Positions 17,060 to 25,488 of a DNA stretch of 60,079 nt are shown piece by piece; the stretch's first letter is position 1; every line of letters starts with the position of its first letter. A model generated the notes under the pieces. That model was not told the origin of the DNA. It was given only the letters and a program-made list of their open reading frames with translations, and searched no databases. Location of the stretch: positions 1 through 60,079 of the forward strand of contig JAQBQL010000004.1 of assembly GCA_028287035.1 (NCBI GenBank), written 5' to 3'. The stretch comes from Labilithrix sp. (GTDB lineage: Bacteria > Myxococcota > Polyangia > Polyangiales > Polyangiaceae). The translations under genes were made by a program, and so were the position numbers.

Positions 17060-18295
17060 ATGATCCGCCCGCCGTCCGCCCCCCTCCTCGCGTGCCTCGC
17101 CGCTCTCCTGGGTTGTTCCTGCAAGAGCACGGAAACCGAGTTCACCGGCACGATCCCGCCTGGCGCGGGGCTCGCGTGCAGCGCCACCGCGACCGCCGCC
17201 GACAGCGGCGGGCTCACCGCGTCGCTCGCCAGCGCGGGCGCCGGAACCTGCGTCGTCCTCACCGGGGCGACCTACGCCGGGCCGTTCACTGTGCCAGCCG
17301 GTGTGTCGGTGGTGGCCCAGAACGGGTCACGCGCGGCCATCACGGGTGGGACGGCACAGGCGCCCACCGTGACGCTCGGCGAGGGGTCGGGCCTCTTCTT
17401 CGTCGACCTCGCCGACGCGCCCGGGGTGGCGGTCGCGGTGCGCGCCGCGAACGCGGTCGTGAACGGCGTGACGGTGAGCGGCGCGAAGAGCGCGGCCCTC
17501 GCCATCCGCTGCACGGAGGCAGCGACGCCGGGCTGCGCGACCGGCACCGTGAAGGTCCTCGAGACGAAGCTCGCCACCAGCACGATGGGCCTCTGGGTCT
17601 CGGGCGCTCACCTCGTGATGACCGGCGGATCGAGCTCGAGCCACACGAGCACCTCGCTCGCCTCGGCGGCCGGCCTCGTCGCGGTCGACGGCGCGCGCAT
17701 CGAGCTCGACGGCGTCACGATCGAGAAGAACCAAGGCGTCGGCGTCCTCGTCGACGGCCCGCTCACCACGGCCGCCATCAAGAACGGCACCATCAACGAG
17801 AACGCCGAGCGCGGCGTGTGGCTCCAGAAGGTGGCCGGCACCCTCGACGCGCCGTCGGTGCAGATCACCGACACGAAGATCGAGCGGAACAAGATCGTCG
17901 GCCTCGGCGCCCTCTCGTCCCACGGCATCGTCGTCAAGGGCGGCCGGGTCGCGGAGACGGTCGCCGCGCCGCTGCCCACGAACCTCGAGTCGACCGAGCA
18001 GGTCGGCGACGGCTTCGGTCTCTTCAGCTCGGCGGACGTGAAGCTCGACGGCACGACCATCGAGGCCAACGCGCGGTCGGCGGGCGTCGTCGACGTGGTC
18101 GACACGGTGCAGCTCACCGGGATCATCATCGTCGGCGGCGGCGCGAAGATCGGCGCCGAGGGCGTGAACGGCCTCAAGATCGTCGTCCAGGAGATCTCGC
18201 ACGCCGACGTGCAGATCGACGTGAACGACCGCTCGATCCCGCCGGCGAAGCTCGGCGTGAGCGCGCCCAGCCTCGCCGTCCCGTCCGTCCTCTAG
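17060..18295 (+). CDS. Right-handed beta-helix lipoprotein
   Basis: This is a 411-residue exported protein. The signal LLACLAALLGCSCKS has a good LLGC lipobox. The body contains repeated short beta-strand rungs (for example VVNGVTVSGAKSAALAI, ARIELDGVTIEKNQGVGVLV, TAAIKNGTINENAERGVWL), typical of pectate-lyase-like or NosD-like parallel beta-helices. No catalytic residues are recognised. It may be a surface adhesin or polysaccharide-binding protein. The ATG has AGGAAG about 9 nt upstream and follows the kinase stop by 12 nt, so the two are very likely co-transcribed. The pairing suggests the lipoprotein is part of, or controlled by, the same pathway. Confidence 0.75.
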   Translation: MIRPPSAPLLACLAALLGCSCKSTETEFTGTIPPGAGLACSATATAADSGGLTASLASAGAGTCVVLTGATYAGPFTVPAGVSVVAQNGSRAAITGGTAQAPTVTLGEGSGLFFVDLADAPGVAVAVRAANAVVNGVTVSGAKSAALAIRCTEAATPGCATGTVKVLETKLATSTMGLWVSGAHLVMTGGSSSSHTSTSLASAAGLVAVDGARIELDGVTIEKNQGVGVLVDGPLTTAAIKNGTINENAERGVWLQKVAGTLDAPSVQITDTKIERNKIVGLGALSSHGIVVKGGRVAETVAAPLPTNLESTEQVGDGFGLFSSADVKLDGTTIEANARSAGVVDVVDTVQLTGIIIVGGGAKIGAEGVNGLKIVVQEISHADVQIDVNDRSIPPAKLGVSAPSLAVPSVL

Positions 18296-18311
18296 CGAGG
18301 ACCCCGCGCGG

Positions 18312-19208
18312 TCACTTGCAGGCCGGGTCGAACAGCTCGGGCCGGTACTCGAAGTGCATCGTGTCGTAGTGGTACCAGCGGCCGCCCCACGCGAAGCCCT
18401 CGGCCTCGAACGCATCGACGATCGCCTGAGGGATCTGGTTCTTCCAGGTGAACGTGCCGGCGTCCGACGCCGCCTTGTCCCACTCCCAGTACGCGCTCTT
18501 CGCGACCACGATGTCGATGGCCGCCCCGTACGAGTGCACGCTCATCCGGGTGGTGTTCGCGATGGGCCGCCACTCGAACGTGCCGCCGAGCGGGCCCTTC
18601 ACGTAGCCGGCCAGCGAGGGGGTGGCCGCGATCAGCGTGTCGAGGCGCGTGCTCACGCGGCCGAGCGCGGCGGCGGCGAGCGCGTGGAATTTCACGGTCT
18701 GCCCGGCGAACGGGACGGTGACGAGCTTCGCCTGCACCGCCGCGGCCGTGCCGCCGTAGGTCGCCTCGAAGAGCACGTCGTTCCGGATGCGTCCGGGGTC
18801 GTGATCGACCGCCGTGACCGGCGCGATGGCCCCTGCCACGTACGGGATCGCGAGCGTGTCCTCGAGGTCCGGGCCCTCCATCGTGACGTCGAACGTCTTG
18901 GTCTTGCCGTCGTCCCAGGGGAGCCGCGTCCCGTCGGGGAGCAGCAGTGCCCAGCCCGCGCCGTCGGCCACCGGCGTCCCGACGAAGTGCCTGGCGAGGC
19001 AGGCGAGCCGCGCCGGCACCCCGGAGCCGGGAGGGGTGGTCGACGTGGGGGCGCTCGATGGCGGGGCGGTGGGGGCAGGGGCAGACCCGCTGGCGGCAGG
19101 CAACCCCGGAGCCGGCGCGGGAGCCTGGGGCGGCTCGTCGTCCCCCCCGCTGCACGCGCCGCACGCGCCGCACAGGCCGGCCACCACGAGGAGAGCCGAG
19201 GTCCGCAT
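18312..19208 (-). CDS. M15-family (D-alanyl-D-alanine carboxypeptidase/VanY-like) lipoprotein
   Basis: This 298-residue exported protein has a Cys-containing signal (VAGLCGACGACSG; the exact lipobox is uncertain) and a Pro/Ser/Ala linker to about residue 65. The C-terminal M15 peptidase fold has zinc ligands H225 and D232 in SVHSYGAAIDIV and H285 in MHFEYRPEL. Such enzymes cut peptidoglycan stem peptides; predatory myxobacteria use related hydrolases on their own or prey walls. The residues between linker and catalytic domain are unassigned. Of two in-frame ATGs, the one at 19208 is preferred because TAGGGT ends 8 nt upstream. It converges on the beta-helix gene with a 16-bp gap. Confidence 0.82.
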   Translation of the reverse strand: MRTSALLVVAGLCGACGACSGGDDEPPQAPAPAPGLPAASGSAPAPTAPPSSAPTSTTPPGSGVPARLACLARHFVGTPVADGAGWALLLPDGTRLPWDDGKTKTFDVTMEGPDLEDTLAIPYVAGAIAPVTAVDHDPGRIRNDVLFEATYGGTAAAVQAKLVTVPFAGQTVKFHALAAAALGRVSTRLDTLIAATPSLAGYVKGPLGGTFEWRPIANTTRMSVHSYGAAIDIVVAKSAYWEWDKAASDAGTFTWKNQIPQAIVDAFEAEGFAWGGRWYHYDTMHFEYRPELFDPACK

Positions 19209-19216
19209 CGGCGCCG

Positions 19217-19222
19217 ACCCTA
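19217..19222 (-). promoter_or_regulatory. Candidate -10 (TAGGGT) for the M15 peptidase gene
   Basis: A minus-strand TAGGGT lies 8 nt before the ATG, in the 168-bp divergent region shared with the Gld operon. No convincing promoter for the Gld direction was found in that region. Confidence 0.45.
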
Positions 19223-19376
19223 GCATCGCCCGCGGCGGGCGGCATTTTCCCGAGAGTTCGCGGGAGACTTGGGCCTCGGGAAGAAATCCGGTAGGTAGCT
19301 CGTTCCGCGGCCGCCGTGATCTGCGGCGTCCCGGACGAACTGTCTTCGTGTCTCCCTGGCTTGGTTCGGAGGTTGG

Positions 19377-20486
19377 ATGTCGACCGACGTGATGATCTAC
19401 GCGAACGGCCTCTCCAAGAGGTATGGCTCGTTCCGCGCGCTCGATGATGTGAGCTTCGAGGTAAGGCGTGGTGAAATCGTGGGCTTTCTCGGCCCGAACG
19501 GCGCCGGCAAGTCGACGACGATGCGCATCCTCACCTGCTTCATCGCGCCTACCTCGGGCGTGGCGAAGGTGCAGGGGCAGGACGTGTTCGACGACACCCT
19601 CGCGGTACGCGCGAGCCTCGGCTACCTGCCGCAGCGCGCGCCCCTCTACCTCGAGATGACCGTCTACGAGTACCTGCGCTTCGCGGCGCAGGTCCGCAAC
19701 ATCTCCGATGACATGTTCAAGGCCCGCGCCCGGAACGTCGTCGAGATCTGCGGCCTCGCCCAGTCCCTCTCGAAGGAGATCCGCCAGCTGTCGCACGGCT
19801 ACCGCCAGCGCGTCGGCCTCGCGCAGGCGCTCATCCACGACCCGCCCATCCTCATCCTGGACGAGCCGACGAGCGACCTCGACCCGAACGAGAAGGCCGA
19901 GTTCCTCAACTACCTGAAGCAGATCGGCAAGGACCGCACGGTCCTCCTCTCGACGCACAACCTCAAGGAGGTCGAGACCGCCTGCGCCCGCGCCATCATC
20001 GTGTCGCGCGGCCGCGTCGTCGCCGACGGCGCGCTCGACGAGATCCGCGCCAAGAGCGGCGGCGTCCGTTACATGGTGCAGGTCCAGGAGTCGGCGAGCA
20101 GCTCGCCCTACCGCGGCACCGGCGCCCTCCCGCGCCAGTCCGAGGTCGAGTCGGCGCTCGCCACGATCAAGGGCATCAAGAAGGTTGCCGAGCTCCCCAC
20201 CGACGAGCGAGCGCACGCGTTCGCGCTCGACGGCGAAGAGGGCGTCGACCTCCGCGCCGACATCTTCCGCCTCGTGGCCGACAAGGGCTGGGTCCTCCTC
20301 GAGCTCCACCGCGACACGCAGACCCTCGAGCAGGTCTTCCGTCAGCTCACCATCGGCGACGAGCGCCGCAACCGCCAGGTCGGTCCCGTGACCGAGTCGC
20401 GGGGCGCGGTCGACGACGAGGACGAGGACGAGGAAGAAGAAGACGACGACGAGGAAGACGACTCGGACGACGAGGCAAAGCGATGA
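19377..20486 (+). CDS. gldA: ABC transporter ATP-binding protein, GldA-like
   Basis: This 369-residue ATPase has Walker A GPNGAGKSTT, Q-loop LPQRAPLY, signature LSHGYRQR and Walker B ILILDEPTSDLDP, followed by H-loop STHNLKE. It matches the GldA/NatA type that works with a GldF permease and a GldG periplasmic/membrane subunit. In Bacteroidetes these are linked to gliding; in other phyla the cargo is unknown. After the ATPase come about 100 residues of regulatory domain and a very acidic C-terminal tail of Asp/Glu runs. The ATG has GGAGG 4 nt upstream. The stop overlaps the permease start (ATGA). It is the first gene of a four-gene operon. Confidence 0.88.
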   Translation: MSTDVMIYANGLSKRYGSFRALDDVSFEVRRGEIVGFLGPNGAGKSTTMRILTCFIAPTSGVAKVQGQDVFDDTLAVRASLGYLPQRAPLYLEMTVYEYLRFAAQVRNISDDMFKARARNVVEICGLAQSLSKEIRQLSHGYRQRVGLAQALIHDPPILILDEPTSDLDPNEKAEFLNYLKQIGKDRTVLLSTHNLKEVETACARAIIVSRGRVVADGALDEIRAKSGGVRYMVQVQESASSSPYRGTGALPRQSEVESALATIKGIKKVAELPTDERAHAFALDGEEGVDLRADIFRLVADKGWVLLELHRDTQTLEQVFRQLTIGDERRNRQVGPVTESRGAVDDEDEDEEEEDDDEEDDSDDEAKR

Positions 20487-21397
20487 GCAGCGAGACCGTC
20501 GAGAACGACACCAAGAAGAAGCTCCTCGCCGCGGAAGCGGCCGAGGCGCGTGACGACGACGACCGCGACGACGAGGAGGACGACGCGTCCCCCATCCCCC
20601 CGAAGGCCACGCTCGACGCGCCGGGCCCGAAGCTCGCCCTCCACCGGCCGAGCGCCGCGAAGATGATCTGGGTGCTCTCGAAGCGCGAGATCAGCGGCTA
20701 CCTGAACTCCGCGATCACGTACATCGTCATCGCGATCAGCATGATCGCCGTCGGCGCGTACTTCTTCTTCTACAAGGGCGGCTTCTGGCAGGTCGACCGC
20801 GCGTCGATGTCGCGCATGTTCGATGCGCTCCCCGTTGCGCTCTGCTTCCTGACCATCCCGCTCTTCACGATGCGCTCGCTCTCCGACGAGAAGCGCGTCG
20901 GCACGATCGAGCTGCTCATCACGATGCCCGTGAAGGACAACGAGGTCATCCTCGGGAAGTTCATCGGCTCGCTCACGATGGTGACGCTGCAGATCCTCCT
21001 GCTCGTGGCCTACCCGCTCGTGATGTTCACGCGGGCGCCGTTCTGGCACCTGGGCGAGCTCGACTGGAGCCCCTTCTGGGTCGGCATCCTCGGCCTCTTC
21101 CTGCTCTCCGCAGCAGGCACCGCGATCGGCGTCATGTGGTCGTCGTTCACGGAGAGCCAGATCCTCTCCTACTTCGCGACGATGATGACCCTGGTCGTCC
21201 TCTACGCGATCGGCTTCGGCACCGAGTACATCCAGGGATGGCTCGGCGACGCGGTCTCCTTCATCAGCCTGCACAGCCGGTTCGAGCCGTTCGCACGCGG
21301 CCTCATCGACTCGCGGGCGCTCATCTATTTCCTTTCCCTCACGGTCCTCGGGCTCGTGATCGCCTTCCGCTCCCTCGAGAGCCGGAAGTGGTCCTGA
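20483..21397 (+). CDS. gldF: ABC transporter permease, GldF-like
   Basis: This 304-residue inner-membrane permease has an unusually long hydrophilic and acidic N-terminus (about 60 residues with DDDDRDDEEDD). About six membrane segments follow, beginning with AITYIVIAISMIAVGAYFFF and ending LTVLGLVIAFRSL. The motif DEKRVGTIELLITMPVKD between helices is typical of the ABC-2 type GldF/NosY permease family. Start and upstream stop overlap (ATGA), so it is translationally coupled to the ATPase. Both proteins carry acidic segments on the cytosolic side, which is not a general family feature. Confidence 0.88.
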   Translation: MSSETVENDTKKKLLAAEAAEARDDDDRDDEEDDASPIPPKATLDAPGPKLALHRPSAAKMIWVLSKREISGYLNSAITYIVIAISMIAVGAYFFFYKGGFWQVDRASMSRMFDALPVALCFLTIPLFTMRSLSDEKRVGTIELLITMPVKDNEVILGKFIGSLTMVTLQILLLVAYPLVMFTRAPFWHLGELDWSPFWVGILGLFLLSAAGTAIGVMWSSFTESQILSYFATMMTLVVLYAIGFGTEYIQGWLGDAVSFISLHSRFEPFARGLIDSRALIYFLSLTVLGLVIAFRSLESRKWS

Positions 21398-21409
21398 AGA
21401 GGCACGCAC

Positions 21410-23260
21410 ATGGCCATGGAACGTAAGAAGAAGGCAGCGACCGAGAGCGGCGCGCTGGTCCTCATCATTGCTCTCATCCTCGTGGGCGTGAACACGCTCA
21501 GCTACTTCATGTACTTCCGCAAGGACACGACGAACGCGGAGCGCTACACGCTCTCCGCGGGCTCGGGTCGGCTGCTGAAGTCGATGAAGAGCGAGATGAA
21601 GGTCGAGGCCTACGTCACGAAGGGTCTCCCCAAGCTCGACGCCTTCGTCCGCGATCTCCGCGATCTCCTCCAGCAGTACAAGGACGCGAGCGGCGGTCAC
21701 TTCGACTACGTGATCGTCGAGGCGAAGGACGAGGAGGCGAAGAAGAAGGCGAAGGAAGCCGGCCTCCAGGAGATCCAGTTCGGCGAGGGCTCGGACACCG
21801 AGGACAAGGCCGAGTTCGCCAAGGGCTACATGGGCCTCGTCATCAACTACGGTGCCGAGCGCGACAAGATCCCGGTGCTCTCGCCCGACAACAACACGGG
21901 CATGGAGTTCTGGATCACGAACAAGATCCGCGAGGTCCGCGACAAGGGTGACGGCCTGAAGCACAAGGTCGGCCTCCTCACCGGGCACGACGAGATCAAG
22001 CTCTCGGAGCCGAACCTCGTCCCCGCGAACAGCGGCCAGAAGCCCAACCTCCAGGGCATCGTCAGCCAGTACTTCCCGTTCTACCAGTTCGTCGACGTCG
22101 ACCTGAAGAACGGCGACGCCGAGGTCGACGACTCGCTCGACGGCCTCATCATCACGCAGCCGGGCAAGGACCTCACCGAGAAGGAGCTCCGCCGCATCGA
22201 CCAGTTCGTCATGCGCGGCAAGAGCCTCGCGGTCATCGCCAGCGCCGTGAACATCAAGGCGTCCGACGCCACGATGAACGCGACGCTCTCGACGCACGGC
22301 ATCGACAAGCTGCTCGACGGCTACGGCATCGAGATGCGCAAGGACGCGCTCCTCGAGTTCGGTCGCCCCTTCCGCGTCAACGTCTACACGCAGGGCGGAC
22401 CGCAGACGATGCGCTTCCCGCCGCTCCACGACGTCCGCGACGACTTCCGCTTCACCGGCGACGAGCAGCTGCTCGACACGGGCTTCGCGGCGTTCTTCCG
22501 GATCACGCAGGTCCCGTTCCCGTTCGACTCGTCGCTCGTGCTCCACCGCGAGAAGCAGCCGGACGTGACCGACCCCGCCAAGTTCAAGGTCCTCGCGCGC
22601 ACCACGCCGAAGACCCTGCGCGAGACGAGCGACACGGTCGACATGAAGCCGATGCGCCAGTGGCGCCCCAAGGGCGAGTTCAGCCAGTTCAACATCGCCG
22701 CCACCATCGAGGGCAAGCTGAAGTCGGCCTTCCCGGCCGGCGACAAGATGGGCGTCGAGACCCCGGCCCAGGTCGCGGCCGACAAGTCGGCCCGCGTCCT
22801 CGTCATCTCCTCGTCGCAGTTCTTCGCGAACCCCTTCGCCCGCGCCGGCAACGGCCCGGACATGGGCCAGATGGGCATGCAGATGCCCCCCGGCATGGGC
22901 GGCGACGAGCAGCTCCAGCAGCTCGCGATGCCCTACGCGCAGCAGATCCTGACCAACACCATCCTCGTGTTCAAGAACATGCTGGACTGGGTCACCGGCG
23001 ACGTGGACCTCCTCGCGGCCTCCGCGAAGATCCTCCAGGAGCCGGGCCTCGCCTACGGCGACGTGTCGAAGCCCAACTTCGACGAGCTCACCGAGGACCA
23101 GGTCAAGAAGCAGGACGACGTTCTCAAGAACGAGCGCAAGCACACCCAGCGCTGGGTCGAGGGCGTCCTCATCCTCGGCCTTCCGTTCCTCTTCGGGCTG
23201 ATCGGCTTCGCCCTCTGGCGTCGCCGCATCTCGACGCGCGAGAACGTCTCGCTCGCTTGA
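21410..23260 (+). CDS. gldG: GldG-family ABC-associated membrane protein
   Basis: This 616-residue protein has one N-terminal membrane segment (ALVLIIALILVGVNTLSYFMYF), a large extracytoplasmic domain and a C-terminal membrane segment (GVLILGLPFLFGLIGFALW) followed by RRR. This is the GldG / ABC_transp_aux (PF09822-type) arrangement, with family features such as KVGLLTGHDE and DGLIITQPGKDLTEKELRRIDQFV. Near residue 485 is a Met-rich insert (MGQMGMQMPPGMGG) that recurs in the next gene product. SD AAGAGG precedes the ATG by 7 nt. The role is as the periplasmic partner of the GldA/GldF transporter. Confidence 0.87.
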   Translation: MAMERKKKAATESGALVLIIALILVGVNTLSYFMYFRKDTTNAERYTLSAGSGRLLKSMKSEMKVEAYVTKGLPKLDAFVRDLRDLLQQYKDASGGHFDYVIVEAKDEEAKKKAKEAGLQEIQFGEGSDTEDKAEFAKGYMGLVINYGAERDKIPVLSPDNNTGMEFWITNKIREVRDKGDGLKHKVGLLTGHDEIKLSEPNLVPANSGQKPNLQGIVSQYFPFYQFVDVDLKNGDAEVDDSLDGLIITQPGKDLTEKELRRIDQFVMRGKSLAVIASAVNIKASDATMNATLSTHGIDKLLDGYGIEMRKDALLEFGRPFRVNVYTQGGPQTMRFPPLHDVRDDFRFTGDEQLLDTGFAAFFRITQVPFPFDSSLVLHREKQPDVTDPAKFKVLARTTPKTLRETSDTVDMKPMRQWRPKGEFSQFNIAATIEGKLKSAFPAGDKMGVETPAQVAADKSARVLVISSSQFFANPFARAGNGPDMGQMGMQMPPGMGGDEQLQQLAMPYAQQILTNTILVFKNMLDWVTGDVDLLAASAKILQEPGLAYGDVSKPNFDELTEDQVKKQDDVLKNERKHTQRWVEGVLILGLPFLFGLIGFALWRRRISTRENVSLA

Positions 23261-23296
23261 TCGCGAAACGATAAACAACGGTTCCCGAGACAACGC

Positions 23297-24376
23297 ATGG
23301 AACGCTCGACACAGATCTGGGTTGGAGTCGTGGTGCTGGCTGCCCTCGCGGGCGGCGTCTACAAGGTGTCGAAGGACGACGCGGCGAAGGGCTCTGCCTC
23401 CGCCGCCGCGGCCGACCTCCCCGAGCTCAAGGTGAGCGACGATCTCGACAAGATCGTCATCACCAACGCCGAGAAGGGCGACACCGTCCTCGAGAAGAAG
23501 GGCACGGACAAGGACGCGAAGTGGGAGGTCACGAAGCCCGTGAACGCCCCCGCGAACCAGACCAACGTGAAGCAGCTCCTCGACAACCTGAAGGAGCTGA
23601 AGGCAAAAGAGGCGATCATCTCGAACGCCAACGACGAGCAGAAGAAAGAGTACCAGTTCGACAAGGACAAGGCGGTCCACGTGGTCGCCTACAAGGGCTC
23701 GGACAAGAAGCTCGACGCCACGTTCGGCAAATCCGGCGCGCGCGGCCAGATGGCCATGATCGACGGCAAGCCGGGCATCTACGCGGTGACCGGCTACTCG
23801 AGCTACGTCTACGCCCGCGAGGTGAAGGGCTGGCGTGACACCGAGGTCTTCAAGTTCGACGACGCGAACGCCACGCAGGCGACGGTCGAGAACAAGAACG
23901 GCACCTTCTCGTTCACCAAGGGCGACAACTGGGCCGGCACCTACAAGGACAAGCCGATCCCGGACTTCGACGCCGACAAGGTGAAGGACGGCATCCGGAA
24001 CGTCAAATCGCTCAACGCCGAGGACTTCGGCGACGGCAAGCCCGCGACCGAGACCGGTCTCGACGCCCCCGAGGGCAAGCTCACCGTCACGCTGAAGGAT
24101 GGCGCGGGGAAGTACGTGCTGAAGATCGGCAAGGTCTCCTCCGGCACGAGCCACTACGCGCAGAAGGAAGGCGACCCCACGATCTACGTCGTGCCGCAGC
24201 ATGCTGCGGAGCTGGCCCTCACCGACGTCGCGAAGCTGCAGAAGCCGAAGGACGCAGGCGCGGACTCCGGCAAGGGCGGCGGCTCGTCGCCGATGCAGAT
24301 GCCTCCCGGCATGCAGATGCCCCCGGGCATGCAGATGCCGGCGGGGCATCCCGGCGCAGACCCGCACGGCCACTGA
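23297..24376 (+). CDS. DUF4340 domain protein of the Gld-type operon
   Basis: This 359-residue protein has one N-terminal membrane anchor (IWVGVVVLAALAGGVYKV) and an extracytoplasmic DUF4340 body with repeated beta units (for example KWEVTKPVNAPANQTNVKQL and GWRDTEVFKFDD). DUF4340 proteins are regularly encoded after gldG-like genes, and the function is unknown. The C-terminus is three copies of MQMPPG(A) followed by HPGADPHGH, a Met/His-rich tail. It lies 36 bp after gldG and belongs to the same operon. The Met/His tail could bind metal or mediate contact with GldG, which carries the same motif; both ideas are inference. Confidence 0.8.
   Translation: MERSTQIWVGVVVLAALAGGVYKVSKDDAAKGSASAAAADLPELKVSDDLDKIVITNAEKGDTVLEKKGTDKDAKWEVTKPVNAPANQTNVKQLLDNLKELKAKEAIISNANDEQKKEYQFDKDKAVHVVAYKGSDKKLDATFGKSGARGQMAMIDGKPGIYAVTGYSSYVYAREVKGWRDTEVFKFDDANATQATVENKNGTFSFTKGDNWAGTYKDKPIPDFDADKVKDGIRNVKSLNAEDFGDGKPATETGLDAPEGKLTVTLKDGAGKYVLKIGKVSSGTSHYAQKEGDPTIYVVPQHAAELALTDVAKLQKPKDAGADSGKGGGSSPMQMPPGMQMPPGMQMPAGHPGADPHGH
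24293..24346 (+). repeat. Three tandem 18-bp units encoding MQMPPG-type repeats
   Basis: Units at 24293-24310, 24311-24328 and 24329-24346 start atgcagatgc. A nearly identical 18-bp unit (one mismatch to unit two) lies in gldG at 22877-22894. Confidence 0.9.
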
Positions 24377-24407
24377 TTCCAGGTCGGGGTCGTGCTAGCG
24401 GTGGGCC

Positions 24408-25478
24408 ATGGATCTCTTCGGCCACATGCAAGCGTACGACTACGGCGAGGTTCACTTCGAACACGACAAGGCGACGGGGCTCAAGGCCATCGTCGCCGTC
24501 CATGACTCCCGGCTAGGGCCGGCGCTCGGCGGCTGCCGCTTCCTCCCGTACGACACGGACGAGGACGCGCTGATCGACGCGCTCCGGCTCGCGCGAGGCA
24601 TGACCTACAAGGCGGCGCTCGCCGGCCTCGCCCACGGCGGCGGCAAGAGCGTCCTCATCCGGCCGAGGGAGCACTTCGACCGCGTCGCGCTCTTCCGCGC
24701 GTTCGGTCGCTTCATCGACAACCTGGGCGGTCACTACATCACCGCCGAGGACAGCGGCACCGGCCTCGAGGACATGGAGGTCATCCGCACGGTGACCAAG
24801 CACGTCACCGGCGTCGACCAGGCGAACGGCGGCTCCGGCGATCCGTCGCCGTACACCGCGCTCGGCGTTCGCCGGGGCATCGAGGCGTGCGTGAAGGCCA
24901 AGCTCGGTCGCGCGTCGCTCGAGGGCGTGCACGTCGCGGTGCAGGGCGTCGGTCACGTGGGCTACCACCTCTGCCGCGAGCTCCACGAGCAGGGCGCGAA
25001 GATCTCGGTGGCCGACGTCGACCCGCTGAAGGCGGAGCGCGCCACGCGCGAGCTCGGCGCCACGGTCGTCCCGCTCGAGGACATCTTCTCGATCGAGTGC
25101 GACGTGGTCGCGCCCTGCGCGCTCGGCTCGGCGCTGAACGACACGACGATCCCGAAGCTGAAGGCGAAGATCGTGGCGGGCGCCGCGAACAACCAGCTCG
25201 CCCAGCCCCGCCACGGTGACGACCTCTACGCGCGCGGCATCCTCTACGCGCCCGACTACGCGATCAACGCGGGCGGGCTCGTGAACGTCGCGCAGGAGGT
25301 CCTCGGGTACGACGCGCAGAAGTCGCGCGCGAAGACGATGGAGATCTACGACACGATCTTCGAGATCGCCGACCGCAGCGCGAAGACGAAGGCGCCGACG
25401 TACCGCATCGCCGACATGATGGTGGAAGAGAAGCTCGCGAAGATCGCGCCGCGCGACGGGTCGTCGCCGCGGGGCTGA
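24408..25478 (+). CDS. ldh: Leucine (branched-chain amino acid) dehydrogenase
   Basis: This 356-residue enzyme belongs to the Glu/Leu/Phe/Val dehydrogenase family and deaminates branched-chain amino acids with NAD+. Substrate and catalytic lysines K68 (MTYKAA) and K80 (HGGGKS) are at the same numbers as in Bacillus leucine dehydrogenase. Rossmann motif VQGVGHVGYHL and cofactor acid VADVD follow, and GAANNQLA with PDYAINAGGL closes the site. In myxobacteria leucine catabolism feeds isovaleryl-CoA and iso-branched fatty acids (family knowledge). TAGCGG sits 7 nt upstream of the ATG, a partial match to the -10-like pattern of this window. It is probably a unit separate from the Gld operon. Confidence 0.9.
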   Translation: MDLFGHMQAYDYGEVHFEHDKATGLKAIVAVHDSRLGPALGGCRFLPYDTDEDALIDALRLARGMTYKAALAGLAHGGGKSVLIRPREHFDRVALFRAFGRFIDNLGGHYITAEDSGTGLEDMEVIRTVTKHVTGVDQANGGSGDPSPYTALGVRRGIEACVKAKLGRASLEGVHVAVQGVGHVGYHLCRELHEQGAKISVADVDPLKAERATRELGATVVPLEDIFSIECDVVAPCALGSALNDTTIPKLKAKIVAGAANNQLAQPRHGDDLYARGILYAPDYAINAGGLVNVAQEVLGYDAQKSRAKTMEIYDTIFEIADRSAKTKAPTYRIADMMVEEKLAKIAPRDGSSPRG

Positions 25479-25488
25479 TCGATCGCGG

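Noticed and set aside
20342..24373. A 1343-codon minus-strand frame across the Gld operon
   Set aside because: It mirrors the coding strand with no recognisable domain; the plus-strand genes have clear families, SDs and overlaps.
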